Assembly: GCA_002731275.1 (NCBI GenBank)
Contig: PCBK01000089.1
Coordinates: 1 to 42,499, forward strand
Direction of reading: 5' to 3'
DNA length: 42,499 nucleotides
Source of the DNA: Deltaproteobacteria bacterium
GTDB lineage: Bacteria; Myxococcota_C; UBA6777
A program made the translations under genes and the position numbers. Shown one piece after another: positions 27,063 to 36,205 of this stretch (position 1 is the first letter of the stretch; every line of letters starts with the position of its first letter). A model generated the notes under the pieces. That model was not told the DNA's origin, did no database searches, and was given only the letters and a program-made list of their open reading frames with translations.

Positions 27063-27416
27063 GAGCAACTCCTCATGCAAAAAAGCGGATTTCACGGATA
27101 CAAAGGGTCAAGATGTCTCGCCAGGCGATCCTCAAGCACCTTCCGGATACAAAAATAGCATACAACAAGTATCGAACATTCCCCCGAAAAGTTTCTCGCT
27201 CATTGCAAAAAAACGATGTTAACACAGTACACTATGCAAAACACATGAACTCCATTCACGGGTGAACAGACCAATGTACCGACATATATAGACCTGCTCT
27301 ACGAGCATTTTTCTGACATCCCCACCAACCATTCAACGAAGATTCACACTCCCTCCACGATACATTCACCTCAAAAAGACAATGATCTGTATCCACTTTT
27401 AAAAAAGGAGTTGGGC
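27063..27416. other. Divergent intergenic region
   Basis: This 354-nt stretch separates two divergent cysteine-peptidase-fold genes and must contain both promoters. No ORF here resembles a protein. An AT-rich patch at about 27205-27245 (runs of A and the TTAACACAGTACACTATG segment) is the likeliest promoter area. I cannot pick a -35/-10 pair with confidence. Confidence 0.4.
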
Positions 27417-28091
27417 ATGATCGACACAAAGGATATGAGACTCCCAATCCACACACTTGGAATTGGGACGAGCTGGCTGCTATCGATGATCGTCTTGATA
27501 TGGTGGGGTTGTGGACACATGTGGAGGGAGCCGAGAAAGAAGAAACGTCAATCCATCTCTTCGATGTATCGAGGAGCTCCTCCGAAGATGAAGGTCGACA
27601 AGCTCCCATACTACCTGCAGATAGACAAGCGCTGGCGCAAGGTCAAACTCGGCCATACAAACGAAACACTCGCAGCTGTAGGTTGCACCCTGAGCTGCAC
27701 AGCGATGGCGATGGCGAGATACGGATACACGCTCAACCCCAAACAGCTCAACCAAAAGCTCAAAAAGCACAAAGGTTTCACCCAAAGGGGATGGTTGATC
27801 TGGAGCGGCATCCATCGCGTCTCAAAAGGAAGATTACGGGTCGTGACCCCCAAACGTCCAACGCACAGAATGATCTTGTCACAACTGGCTCTCAAGAATC
27901 CAGTCATCGCGAAGATCAAACTCAACAACTGGAGTGTCCATTGGGTGCTGATCGTGGGAAAGAGAGGACGTGATTACCTGATCAAAGATCCTCTTGACAG
28001 CAAGAAAAAGATCCGGTTGCTTTCGGAGTACAGAAGTGACATCTATTCGATCAGGTGGATTGAAAAGATCGCAGGTACGTCAAAGAGTTGA
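27417..28091 (+). CDS. Membrane-anchored C39-like cysteine peptidase
   Basis: The ATG at 27417 is 6 nt after AAAAAAGGAG; the TTG at 27411 is too close to that site. The 224-residue product has an N-terminal hydrophobic segment (about 12-31, IGTSWLLSMIVLIWWGC). This ends at a Cys that could be a lipobox (WWGC), though it is not canonical. The rest (about 60-220) is a C39_2-type papain-fold domain. Its catalytic Cys is in GCTLSCTAMAMARYG (about 90), the His in SVHWVLIVG and the Asp in LIKDPLD. Such domains cleave peptides, often at double-glycine sites, or act as inactive peptide binders. It is divergent from a gene holding the same fold (354 nt apart), suggesting a functional pair. Confidence 0.88.
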   Translation: MIDTKDMRLPIHTLGIGTSWLLSMIVLIWWGCGHMWREPRKKKRQSISSMYRGAPPKMKVDKLPYYLQIDKRWRKVKLGHTNETLAAVGCTLSCTAMAMARYGYTLNPKQLNQKLKKHKGFTQRGWLIWSGIHRVSKGRLRVVTPKRPTHRMILSQLALKNPVIAKIKLNNWSVHWVLIVGKRGRDYLIKDPLDSKKKIRLLSEYRSDIYSIRWIEKIAGTSKS

Positions 28092-28110
28092 ATGCCCATC
28101 AAAAGACGGC

Positions 28111-29505
28111 TCAATTTTCGCCTTCAACGAGCAAAAACAACGCATATGACTCGATCAAAGGCGGCGTGACAAAGGCCACCGAAGAGATCTCAAGCTTCGC
28201 ATCAAGAGGCAATGGGTATGGACCTGTCCCCACGACATAATCGGCTTCAGGCATGTCGATAAACAACATCTGCATCACCTCCATGTACAGTGACCAGTCC
28301 TCATCATCCGTCAGCAGCGTGTTGTCCATGTACCGCAAGTTGACCATCGCGTTGAACACGAAGATCAGGTTGGTGTAGGCTTCCTTCCCGTTGGGATTGG
28401 AGACATTGGGTGTGTCGAGATATTCACGTGCTTTCTTGCGCAAATACACGAGCGCCGCGAGCTTGAGTTCCTCGTCCATCAGGTCGGGATAGTCTTCGCG
28501 CCCAAACTCTTGTTTGATCTCAAAGATGCGCTTTTGGGCGCGAATCGTGTAGGCGAGCGGTGCAAATTCGATCGGAAAATAATCGTAAGAGTGATCTTCC
28601 CAGGTCAACGGATTTTCAGGGTCCATCGCCATCAACGTCGCTTTGCGGATAAAAGACATCGCGTTGTTGATGTCTTCCAAAAATGGCTGATATCCGTCCA
28701 ATAAAGGAATCGCAGAGAGGATATTGACGTTCACGACGCCCGAGATATTTTGCTTGACGTCAATCGTCGCGTTCTCCGTGTAGTACGTACCGATTGGGAG
28801 CTTCATGTCTTCTTGATTGGAGATGTCATCCCCGTAGACAAGCTCAACGAGTGTTTGGGCTTGCGGAGCAAGCTCATCCCACATAAAGCGCGACCCCAAA
28901 AGAGGCTCGTAAAACACAGTTGAGTTGATATCGACTCTGTACTCCAGTGTGTCAGGTGTCGTACTGTTTACAGCCATACACCAAGACCAAAAATCCCCAT
29001 CGGCGTTGTTCGCGAGAGCCTTCCGAAGATCAGTGGGTTCGATGATATGGTCGACAAGCCAATCTCCGATCACCGCAGGGAAGCGATAACCATCAATCAA
29101 TGGCCACCACCCCATCGCCCCCTCAGGGGCCTGGAAGATGACGTCCTTTGTGTTCCCCTGAAAGAACTTGGGGACCTCCTTCGCGTCGGAGAGTTGCAAC
29201 ATCAACTCGTCACACATCGACTGTGTGTCGGACTTGGTCACGCGCTCCAGATCCTTCACGGCCTGTGACATAAACCAAAGCGCCATGGTCGTCGATGCCG
29301 CAGCATCGACGACGTTCTTTGCGATATCAAATTGACCATCTCCAAGTGGCCAATAGAGCGTCAACCACTCCGGGTACTCACCGAGGATAAAACTCTCGTT
29401 ATCCTTGGGCAAATCGTCCGGTGATGTAAATTGTAAGTCTCTGTTGTGTTCGATCAGCTGCTGAATACGTTCCTCAATCTGCTTCCTTACGTTCTCTCCG
29501 ATCAT
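28111..29505 (-). CDS. Conserved-looking protein of unknown function
   Basis: The frame opens at 29580, but GGAGGT lies a few bases before the ATG at 29505 and sets the start, giving 464 residues. No signal peptide, membrane segment or known motif is seen. The N-terminal 30 residues are a charged helix (ENVRKQIEERIQQLIEHNRDL). Most of the rest is alternating helices and short strands rich in Trp and Tyr, with acidic turns (DDISNQEDMKL, TDDEDWSL). It ends LFLLVEGEN. The acid-rich surface is typical of soluble cytoplasmic proteins. It converges on the C39 gene (19 nt) and lies after the Nfu gene on the same strand (142 nt), so an operon is unclear. I could not assign a family. Confidence 0.8.
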   Translation of the reverse strand: MIGENVRKQIEERIQQLIEHNRDLQFTSPDDLPKDNESFILGEYPEWLTLYWPLGDGQFDIAKNVVDAAASTTMALWFMSQAVKDLERVTKSDTQSMCDELMLQLSDAKEVPKFFQGNTKDVIFQAPEGAMGWWPLIDGYRFPAVIGDWLVDHIIEPTDLRKALANNADGDFWSWCMAVNSTTPDTLEYRVDINSTVFYEPLLGSRFMWDELAPQAQTLVELVYGDDISNQEDMKLPIGTYYTENATIDVKQNISGVVNVNILSAIPLLDGYQPFLEDINNAMSFIRKATLMAMDPENPLTWEDHSYDYFPIEFAPLAYTIRAQKRIFEIKQEFGREDYPDLMDEELKLAALVYLRKKAREYLDTPNVSNPNGKEAYTNLIFVFNAMVNLRYMDNTLLTDDEDWSLYMEVMQMLFIDMPEADYVVGTGPYPLPLDAKLEISSVAFVTPPLIESYALFLLVEGEN

Positions 29506-29647
29506 GGCGACCTCCGCATGTCCAGTACAGAATGAACAGTTTACAACTCCACACGCGAATGCCGCGCACAAGCTGCACAAATAGACTCAAAAATGGATGT
29601 AAAGGGAGTATAACACGATTGAGGTAGGAAAGAAGCTGAGAATCGAA

Positions 29648-30196
29648 TTAGGAAGGGATCACGTTGATTTCTGGGTTGATTTGGTGACGCAAAAGGCGCT
29701 CAATTGCAGAGAGTGTTCCTGTTGTCGCGCTGGGACAAGTCCCACAGGCACCTTGGTAACGGATAAACACGGAGTTTCCGTCAATCCCAAGGAGATCAAG
29801 ACCACCACCATCGTTCGCAAGCGCTGGCCTCACCATCTCGTCGAGAATCCCGTTAATTTTAGACTTCAACTCGTCCGTTTCGGGATCTTCGTTGTCTGTG
29901 GAGGTCAAGTTGCGAAGTGTCTCAAGCATCTCATCGTCGACGTTTAAGATGGCCTTCCCTACAGCTTTCACCACAGTCTCCCAATCTTGCCCATCGTAGA
30001 TGGAGACCGTCAGGAAGGAACCCAAGTAAAAAACGGACTCAACGCCTTCAATGTCGTAGATTTGCGCCGCAAGTGGATCGTCTTTTGCGGCGTCGACATT
30101 TTGATACGAACGAGGGACACCACCGCTCAAGTCTTCGCTCAAGTTAAATTTGAATGCGTTCGGATTGGGTGTCGGTTCCAGGCTCACGATGTTCAT
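29648..30196 (-). CDS. Nfu-type Fe-S cluster scaffold/carrier
   Basis: This 182-residue protein has an N-terminal Nfu_N-like domain (1-90). It opens with EPTPNPNAFKF and has VESVFYLGSFLTVSI. A linker follows, then the NifU C-terminal domain (about 110-182, LDEMVRPALANDGGGLDLLGI). That domain holds the CxxC pair C151-GT-C154 in GACGTCPS, which bridges a 4Fe-4S cluster between two monomers. Such proteins deliver clusters to apo-enzymes in cytosol, a house-keeping role. The ATG at 30196 begins exactly at the conserved MNIVSLEPTPNPN segment. Its 5' neighbour on the same strand is the metal transporter operon (247 nt away), probably with its own promoter in between. Confidence 0.94.
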   Translation of the reverse strand: MNIVSLEPTPNPNAFKFNLSEDLSGGVPRSYQNVDAAKDDPLAAQIYDIEGVESVFYLGSFLTVSIYDGQDWETVVKAVGKAILNVDDEMLETLRNLTSTDNEDPETDELKSKINGILDEMVRPALANDGGGLDLLGIDGNSVFIRYQGACGTCPSATTGTLSAIERLLRHQINPEINVIPS

Positions 30197-30443
30197 GATT
30201 CTCTCCTATTCATACCCTAGCGTGGCTTCCAATCCACCACACCAGAAAAAACATATCTCTTTGTCGTACCATCATCGATGGAACTTTATTTCATACTATT
30301 TTGGTATATAATTTAATCAAGCAGGAAAAGCAACCCTTATCGGGAAGATCCCACACGAGAGACTTCGTCTCACTTGTAGAAGCAACACCATACAGAAAGG
30401 TTTCGGGAATGTGAATGTAAAGCTGCACTTTTCTTGGTTTGTG

Positions 30444-31778
30444 TTATTTCGAAGAGCGTTTGGAGGTCTGTTTGGGGATAGGTTGTCCGTGTGGGTCTTC
30501 TTCGGGATTTTCAAGTGAAGAGACGATATTATCGAGGATGTCAGGCCCCAAAAAGTGTTCCATATCGTCAGCTGATCGGTGAACGTGATCAGGTGGTAGG
30601 TTGAGATGTTGTTCCAAAAAGGATTCCCATAGACGGTGCGCTCGGACATGGGTGATCGCTTTTTCAAAACCAGCGTTTGTGAGCCTCATCCTCGACCCTT
30701 CCCAAAGGAGCATCCCATTGGCCATCAACTGTCGCGCTGCTTTTTTGATGTAAGGGCGACTCTCAGGGTGTTTGTCAAAGACATCTTGCTCATCGATCCA
30801 ATCAGGACCGTCCTCCTGAAGACGGTACAGTGCACCCAAGATGTGTTCACGAGCCAATCGACGGGCGAGAAGCAAGCGTCTCCAGGCCTTCGGTACCATC
30901 CCATAGCTTGGCGAGAAGAAGAAGACAATCGCAAACAGCGCACCAGCCATTACCGCCATACACCCGGCGATGGAGACCTTCCCTCCGAGTCCAAGCGCCA
31001 TCATATACCCAAGGAACGCTGCGAGCGCACCGAAAAGCGCGGAGAAGAAAAGCAGCACACCAAGTCTATCGGTCAGCAAGTAAGCTGTCGCGCCGGGCGC
31101 GATGAGCATCGCGACGACGATAATGGCACCAACAGATTCAAAGGCAGCGATCGTCGTAAGCGCGACGAAACCGAGTAACAGGTAATGCATCAGACGTGGT
31201 CGCAGTCCCATCGACTCAGCGAGCGCAGGATCAAATGAGGAGACTTTGAGCTCTTTGTAAAAGAAGGTCACAAACAAGACGTTTAAGACGAACACAAACG
31301 CCAGGATCAGGAAGGCGCGTGGTCCAAGGACGAAGTTCTTCCCAAGGGTGACGACGTCAAAGGGTGCCATCGCGATCTCACCGTACAATACGCAGTCGAT
31401 ATCGAGATCCACATTCCCTGCACGGCTGACCATAATGACACCGATGGAGAACAAGACCGTAAAGACAACACCGATGGACGCATCTTCGTAGATTCGCCCG
31501 GTCTTTTTAAGCGCGTCGACCAACATTGGGGTCAAGACACCCACAACACTCGCGCCGATCAATACAGGAAAAGACGCGACGCTCCCCGTCCATATCGAAG
31601 CGACAGCGATGCCGGGCAAGACGGAGTGACTGATCGCATCTCCCATCAAAGCGAGCTTTCTAAGGATCAAGAAGCTCCCAATCAAACCAGCCGATGAACA
31701 CGCTAAGACGCCAATCAAAATGATCCACCATTGATCTGTATGCAAACCGAGAAAGGTCGTAGCCAAAAATTGTGTCAT
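30444..31778 (-). CDS. Metal ABC permease fused to a DtxR/MntR-like domain (second permease)
   Basis: This 444-residue protein's start overlaps the previous permease stop by 4 bp (ATGA). Residues 15-295 are an ABC-3 (TroC/D, ZnuB-like) permease with eight to nine hydrophobic segments and motifs such as MGDAISHSVLPGIAVA and ESVGAIIVVAMLIAPGATA. From about 300 the chain becomes soluble and matches DtxR/MntR: a winged helix (HILGALYRL, SRPYIKKAARQL, SRMRLTNAGFEKA) and the dimer/metal region AHRLWESFL, then DDMEHFL. Near the end comes EDPHGQPIP, the DtxR signature. Counterparts of MntR ligands H77, E99 (here Asp), E102 and H103 are present, but those of the first helix are not. Domain role is metal feedback by inference. 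Confidence 0.93.
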   Translation of the reverse strand: MTQFLATTFLGLHTDQWWIILIGVLACSSAGLIGSFLILRKLALMGDAISHSVLPGIAVASIWTGSVASFPVLIGASVVGVLTPMLVDALKKTGRIYEDASIGVVFTVLFSIGVIMVSRAGNVDLDIDCVLYGEIAMAPFDVVTLGKNFVLGPRAFLILAFVFVLNVLFVTFFYKELKVSSFDPALAESMGLRPRLMHYLLLGFVALTTIAAFESVGAIIVVAMLIAPGATAYLLTDRLGVLLFFSALFGALAAFLGYMMALGLGGKVSIAGCMAVMAGALFAIVFFFSPSYGMVPKAWRRLLLARRLAREHILGALYRLQEDGPDWIDEQDVFDKHPESRPYIKKAARQLMANGMLLWEGSRMRLTNAGFEKAITHVRAHRLWESFLEQHLNLPPDHVHRSADDMEHFLGPDILDNIVSSLENPEEDPHGQPIPKQTSKRSSK

Positions 31779-33091
31779 GAAGAAAGACTCCCTTCTGGCG
31801 AAGCATCAGAGATTTCATCCTGGTCAGGCTCCGCTTCGAGTAACTCTTCGAGCTGCGCGATGATCTCAGGCGACAAAAAGTGCTCCATATCCTCAGCGTC
31901 ACGCTGTACATGGTCATCGGCGATCTCAGCCTGACGGATCAGGTAAAGCTCCCAGAGACGGTGTCCGCGTACGATCTTCTCGGCGCGCTCATGTCCTTTT
32001 TGGGTTAGCGCGTATCCATTCGCGGACTCGTCGAGAAAACCTTCACGACTCAGTGTACGACACCACCCCTTTAAGGCCCCTGCTGTAAGTTGAAAATGAC
32101 GTTGCACGCGTTCAAAAGAGACAGTACTGAGCGTATCCCCCTCTTCTTCAGCCTCTTTGTAGAAGGCTTTCAGGATATTCTCGATGAGGATCTTCCTCTT
32201 CATACGTCGCTGTCTCAACCACGTGGCGAGTAGACCACGTCCCGGCGCAAATGTGAGACTCAAAAGCAACATCGCCGAAGCCGTCAACACCATAATTGGT
32301 CCAGTCGGTGTCTTCGGTGCGATCGCGGAGAAGAACGCGCCAAACATCCCCGAAAGTGCACCGACACCTGCAGACAAGACCAGCATGACACCTAATCTAT
32401 TTGTCCATTGTCTAGCTGCGGCTGCCGGTATGATCAACAACGCAGCCATCAAGATGACCCCCACAGCCTGCAAACCGATCATCACGGCGATCACGATCAA
32501 AGACGTCAACAAGGCATCGAGACGCTTGACTGGAAACCCAAGACTTTCGGCAAAACCAGCGTCAAACGACAAGACCTTGAACTCTTTGAAAAACAGGCCC
32601 ACAATCAACAACAAGAAGCAAGCCATTCCGCCGATCAACATGATGTCTTCGTAGAGCAAAAAGGCAGCCTTTCCGAACAGAAAATTGTCCAAGCCGGCCT
32701 GATTCCCGGCACCACTCTGTTGGATCACGGTCAATAAGACAATCCCACCACCAAAAAAGACAGAGAGCACAAGGCCAATCGCTGTATCATTTTTGATGCG
32801 GCTGTGTCGGGTGATCTGCATGATCAAAAAGGATCCTATCAACCCACTGACCAACGCACCGAGCAACAAACCGACGGGATGTTTACTGTGTGTCAACAAG
32901 AAGAAGACACAGACACCCGGCAAGGCGGCATGAGCCATTGCATCTCCCAGCAAACTTTGACGCCTCAACAGCGCAAATGTGCCGAGCACACCGCTGGAGA
33001 TTCCGAGCAACATACACCCAAGCATCACGACACGCCTTGTGCTCGCGTGAGGACCGAAGTACTGGAGCAGCTCGCCCAGGATATCCATCAA
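31775..33091 (-). CDS. Metal ABC permease fused to a DtxR/MntR-like domain (first permease)
   Basis: This 438-residue protein overlaps both neighbours by 4 bp (33088-33091 and 31775-31778), so the four transporter genes are likely one transcript. Residues about 10-290 form an ABC-3 family permease with [20 protein letters not shown] and [21 protein letters not shown]. Residues about 292-438 resemble a DtxR/MntR repressor: a winged helix ([38 protein letters not shown]) and the metal region GHRLWELYL with AEDMEHFL. Ligand counterparts of MntR H77, E99, E102 and H103 are visible by eye; those from helix 1 are not. Its tail after DMEHFL is acidic and lacks the PIP motif of the other permease. 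This makes a hetero-dimer of two sensor tails likely. Confidence 0.93.
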   Translation of the reverse strand: MMDILGELLQYFGPHASTRRVVMLGCMLLGISSGVLGTFALLRRQSLLGDAMAHAALPGVCVFFLLTHSKHPVGLLLGALVSGLIGSFLIMQITRHSRIKNDTAIGLVLSVFFGGGIVLLTVIQQSGAGNQAGLDNFLFGKAAFLLYEDIMLIGGMACFLLLIVGLFFKEFKVLSFDAGFAESLGFPVKRLDALLTSLIVIAVMIGLQAVGVILMAALLIIPAAAARQWTNRLGVMLVLSAGVGALSGMFGAFFSAIAPKTPTGPIMVLTASAMLLLSLTFAPGRGLLATWLRQRRMKRKILIENILKAFYKEAEEEGDTLSTVSFERVQRHFQLTAGALKGWCRTLSREGFLDESANGYALTQKGHERAEKIVRGHRLWELYLIRQAEIADDHVQRDAEDMEHFLSPEIIAQLEELLEAEPDQDEISDASPEGSLSS

Positions 33092-33864
33092 GCCCTCTCC
33101 TTCGCGACAACATCAGCGGCCTGACTCAATATCGCCAGACGTCCGCCGTATGTTTTGCGCAAGTTGTCCTCATTGAACACCTCTTCAATGGGTCCGATGG
33201 CCACGAGGTGCATGTTGATCATCAACGCCCAGTCAAAATACTCTCGGACGGTCTGCAGGTCGTGATGCACGACGATAACGGTCTTGTTCTGGGAGCGAAG
33301 CTCAGACAGCAATTGAACGATGGCCTTTTCCGTCACGGCGTCCACCCCGACAAAGGGCTCATCCATCAAGTACAGATCAGCCTCTTGTGCAAGCGCACGA
33401 GCCAAAAATACCCGCTGCTGCTGGCCTCCAGAGAGTTGACTGATCTGTCGATTTGCGAAGGACTCCATCCCAACCTTCTCAAGGCATCGACGAGCAACAT
33501 CCATGTCCTTTCGACCTGGTCGACGAAACCACCCCAGCTTCCCATATCGCCCCATGACCACGACGTCCAGAACTGTCGTAGGAAAGTCCCAATCGACAGA
33601 TTCACGCTGAGGGACGTACCCAACACGATGTCGATTTTGCTGATAGCTCCCACCGTACAACTTGATCCAACCACTTGAGAGGGGGAGCAAGCCAAGAATA
33701 GACTTGAGCAAGGTCGTCTTCCCGGCACCGTTGGGACCGATGATCGCGACCAGCTTCCCATCGGGCACCTCAAAGTCGATATCCCAAAGGACAGGACGAG
33801 TGTGGTAAGCCACAGTCAAATCGTGGACTTCTACGGGGGCTTTGTTGTTCTCTTTATCAACCAT
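33088..33864 (-). CDS. Metal ABC transporter ATPase (TroB/ZnuC-like)
   Basis: This 258-residue ATPase powers the adjoining permeases. It has Walker [10 protein letters not shown] (about 41-49), the Q-loop in [14 protein letters not shown], the ABC signature LSGGQQQR, Walker [10 protein letters not shown] and the switch His in VIVVHHDLQ. The [20 protein letters not shown] segment is typical of metal-importing ABC ATPases (Mn, Zn or Fe). The frame begins at 33897, but the ATG at 33864 follows the end of the binding-protein gene by 7 nt and starts near the conserved [10 protein letters not shown], so it is preferred. Its own ribosome site is weak (GTGAG), which suggests coupled translation. It overlaps the first permease by 4 bp. 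Confidence 0.95.
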   Translation of the reverse strand: MVDKENNKAPVEVHDLTVAYHTRPVLWDIDFEVPDGKLVAIIGPNGAGKTTLLKSILGLLPLSSGWIKLYGGSYQQNRHRVGYVPQRESVDWDFPTTVLDVVVMGRYGKLGWFRRPGRKDMDVARRCLEKVGMESFANRQISQLSGGQQQRVFLARALAQEADLYLMDEPFVGVDAVTEKAIVQLLSELRSQNKTVIVVHHDLQTVREYFDWALMINMHLVAIGPIEEVFNEDNLRKTYGGRLAILSQAADVVAKERA

Positions 33865-33871
33865 TACATAC

Positions 33872-34816
33872 TCACTTTTTGTCTGATGCCAGCGCACGCT
33901 TCAAGGTCTTCACGTTGTGTCGGACCATCCCCAGATAAGTCCCCTCAACAGTACCTTCTGCTCCCATCGCGTCGGAGAAAAGAGAACCACCGATTTTGAC
34001 CACGTGCCCCCTGGCTGCGCAGGCTTGCATCACAGCCTTGAGTGATTTCTCCGACACTGACGACTCCACAAAGATCGCTTTGAGTTTGCTCTTCATGATC
34101 AAATCCACAACACGCTCAACATCTTTGACGCCAGCCTCCGCGACTGTACTGATCCCCTGAATCCCCACAACCTTGACCCCATAGGCCTGACCAAAGTAAC
34201 CAAACGCGTCGTGTGACGTCACCAAGATCCGTTGTGATGTCGGGATGGAAGAGACCTGTGTCTTCACCCACTTGTGCAGCGCGATGAGCTTCTCTTCATA
34301 TGCCTTAGCTCGCTTCCTGTATTCCTTCGCGTGGGCCTTATCAGCCTTCGCAAAAGCCTCTCCAATCCGACGAACGACAAATTGCCATAGAGACACGTCA
34401 AACCACACATGAGGATCATGATACCCCTGAAAAGAAGGAGGTTTTCGCAAACTCTTTTTGGGAATATTGTCCGTACACGCGACGACGTGGCGTCGGCGTG
34501 CCATCTTCTTTAACAACCCTTGCATCTTCCCTTCGAGGTGGAGGCCATTGTAGAGAATCAGATCCGCTGTCGCGAGCCTTCTCGTATCGGCGGCGGTTGC
34601 CTTGTACAAATGGGGATCAACACCAGGCCCCATCAGTCCATCAACTCGGACATGCGGACCTCCAATCACCTTCGCAGCATCTGCCAACATCCCTGTCGTC
34701 GCCACAACGTACATTTTTCCGTCCTTTTTGGACGATTGACGCGATTGTGGGCAACCACAGAGCATCCCCATCATCAACAAACACCCTAACAAAAACCAAC
34801 TATTCTTCGAGCTCAT
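33872..34816 (-). CDS. Metal-binding lipoprotein of the TroA/ZnuA cluster
   Basis: This is a 314-residue periplasmic binding protein. The signal peptide ends in the lipobox LCGC with Cys22. The cluster A-I signature is complete: [12 protein letters not shown] (His, about 69), DPHVWFDVS (second His), a [15 protein letters not shown] segment (third His) and [10 protein letters not shown] with the Asp near 280. The His-His-His-Asp set is that of TroA and ZnuA; Mn-specific PsaA has Glu at the third position. There is no long His-rich loop. The metal could be Zn or Mn. GGAG stands 8 nt before the ATG at 34816. It opens the transporter operon; a near-palindrome lies 53-66 bp upstream. Confidence 0.95.
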   Translation of the reverse strand: MSSKNSWFLLGCLLMMGMLCGCPQSRQSSKKDGKMYVVATTGMLADAAKVIGGPHVRVDGLMGPGVDPHLYKATAADTRRLATADLILYNGLHLEGKMQGLLKKMARRRHVVACTDNIPKKSLRKPPSFQGYHDPHVWFDVSLWQFVVRRIGEAFAKADKAHAKEYRKRAKAYEEKLIALHKWVKTQVSSIPTSQRILVTSHDAFGYFGQAYGVKVVGIQGISTVAEAGVKDVERVVDLIMKSKLKAIFVESSVSEKSLKAVMQACAARGHVVKIGGSLFSDAMGAEGTVEGTYLGMVRHNVKTLKRALASDKK

Positions 34817-34868
34817 CGAGCTTACTCCATTTATCTTTCAAAAGTTCATGACATACGTCAAATATTTT

Positions 34869-34882
34869 TTAGACATGGCTAA
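34869..34882 (-). promoter_or_regulatory. Candidate metal-repressor operator (TTAGaCATGgCTAA)
   Basis: This 14-bp sequence matches its own reverse complement at 12 of 14 positions, with CATG at the centre and TTAG/CTAA arms. It stands 53-66 bp before the binding-protein ATG, in an AT-rich strip. TTAG/CTAA arms are reminiscent of DtxR-family sites, though the spacing is not the DtxR 19-bp consensus. A DtxR-type regulator is plausible, as such domains are fused to the permeases. Confidence 0.45.
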
Positions 34883-34956
34883 CTTTAAAAGAAGATAGCT
34901 TTACATTTCTCAATGTCAACTAAAAAATGGCTTGGGAAGAAAAAGCGTGGAGGAGA

Positions 34957-36183
34957 TCAGTTTGGGTGTCGGAACTTGTAGTGTAATTGGTGAATATGTT
35001 CGAGCAGTTTGTACATGCTGACAGGTTTGTGGAGGAACATGTCAGCGCCTTTTTCCAGCGCTTCATCACGCTCTTTGTCCCCGATGACACCGGAAAGGAT
35101 GATAATCGGGATCGCTGGAAGCATTGGATTTTCACGGATCTTTTTCAGCAGCTCAAGACCGCTCATGCCCGGCATTCTCATATCCATCACGATGATGTCA
35201 GGGATCATGTCTCTCAGCATCGCGAGAGCTTTATCCCCTCTTTGGGAGACGAGCACTTCGCAACCTTTCAGCTCCAAAAAATCGGACATTGTCTGGATGA
35301 CCATCGTGTTGTCTTCGACGAGCAACACCGAGATCCTATCGTTGTTGACCTGTCGGATCTTGGGAAGCTCACGAGACGCCGTAGAGGGCTTGGGTCCCTT
35401 CACAGGGAAGACCAGTTCGAATCCAGGGAATTCATCATCAATGTTGCTGTGAAATGTACCTCGATGAAGCACCACAAGCTCACGAGAGAGTGCTTGGGAG
35501 ATGGTGATGCTTTGCGTTTTGTAGAGCGTTTTGAGTGGTAGCGGAGACCAATGTTCACAGTGAGGGGGAGGTTGTGCCCAAATCCTGATCCGAATACTCG
35601 GTTCATGTTCGTGGGGTTCAGCGACGACCTGGACGTGACTGTGTTCGGGACACACACGCACGATGATCTCAAACAGGTTGAGGAGGATCTGCTTCAGCCT
35701 CGACTCATCGGCGTAGAAAGTCCCCATATTGAGAGCAAAGTCGGTTCTCAGTTGAATCGTTTTCTTTTCCAGTAAGGGGCGAATCCACCGAAGAGCGTAA
35801 CGAAAAATCGTCTGAAAGTCGACATGACTGCACTCGAGCTGAAGGCCTGAAGATTTAATGAGTGTCAGATCGTAAAGGTTGTCGAGCAGCGTCAACAGTT
35901 GACGTCCGCTGGCTTCGATGCGTTCGAAAAACTGAAGTTGTTTGGCGTTCTCTGTATCAGCATACTTCTCACGCAACAGCTCGGTCATCCCGAGAATTGC
36001 ATTCAAAGGGGTACGCATTTCGTGATTGAGCAGAGATTGAAAAACTGTTCGTTGCAGGTTTCTATCTTCGAGCTTCGTTTCAAGCTCTGCGATACGCTTG
36101 GTGGCGATCGCGAGTGCCCTTTGCGTCTCAAGCAGCTTCGCCCTCAAGGCTTCAGGCGACTCGTCATGTTGTGATGACTTCAT
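34957..36183 (-). CDS. Hybrid sensor/receiver protein with degenerate kinase domain
   Basis: This 408-residue soluble protein has no membrane or PAS sensor. Residues 10-45 form a coiled coil. A HisKA dimerisation domain follows (48-115, NHEMRTPLNAILG with His54). The ATPase domain (about 140-270) keeps DESRLKQILLNLF, but the N-box Asn and following Ala are replaced (NLFEIIVRV). No DxGxG loop or G-rich lid is visible (WAQPPPHCEHW stands there), so ATP binding is doubtful. A CheY-like receiver ends the chain (about 285-402), with D334 in VMDMRMPGMSG and Lys in HKPVS. It may receive phosphate from another kinase. It is 22 nt downstream of glutathione reductase and 140 nt upstream of the transporter operon. 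Confidence 0.88.
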   Translation of the reverse strand: MKSSQHDESPEALRAKLLETQRALAIATKRIAELETKLEDRNLQRTVFQSLLNHEMRTPLNAILGMTELLREKYADTENAKQLQFFERIEASGRQLLTLLDNLYDLTLIKSSGLQLECSHVDFQTIFRYALRWIRPLLEKKTIQLRTDFALNMGTFYADESRLKQILLNLFEIIVRVCPEHSHVQVVAEPHEHEPSIRIRIWAQPPPHCEHWSPLPLKTLYKTQSITISQALSRELVVLHRGTFHSNIDDEFPGFELVFPVKGPKPSTASRELPKIRQVNNDRISVLLVEDNTMVIQTMSDFLELKGCEVLVSQRGDKALAMLRDMIPDIIVMDMRMPGMSGLELLKKIRENPMLPAIPIIILSGVIGDKERDEALEKGADMFLHKPVSMYKLLEHIHQLHYKFRHPN

Positions 36184-36205
36184 TCAACAATCCTGTCCGC
36201 GGAGC

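Noticed and set aside
32890-33678. 262-residue plus-strand ORF opposite the metal ABC ATPase
   Set aside because: The minus-strand frame holds Walker A, the ABC signature and Walker B; this one is a shadow.
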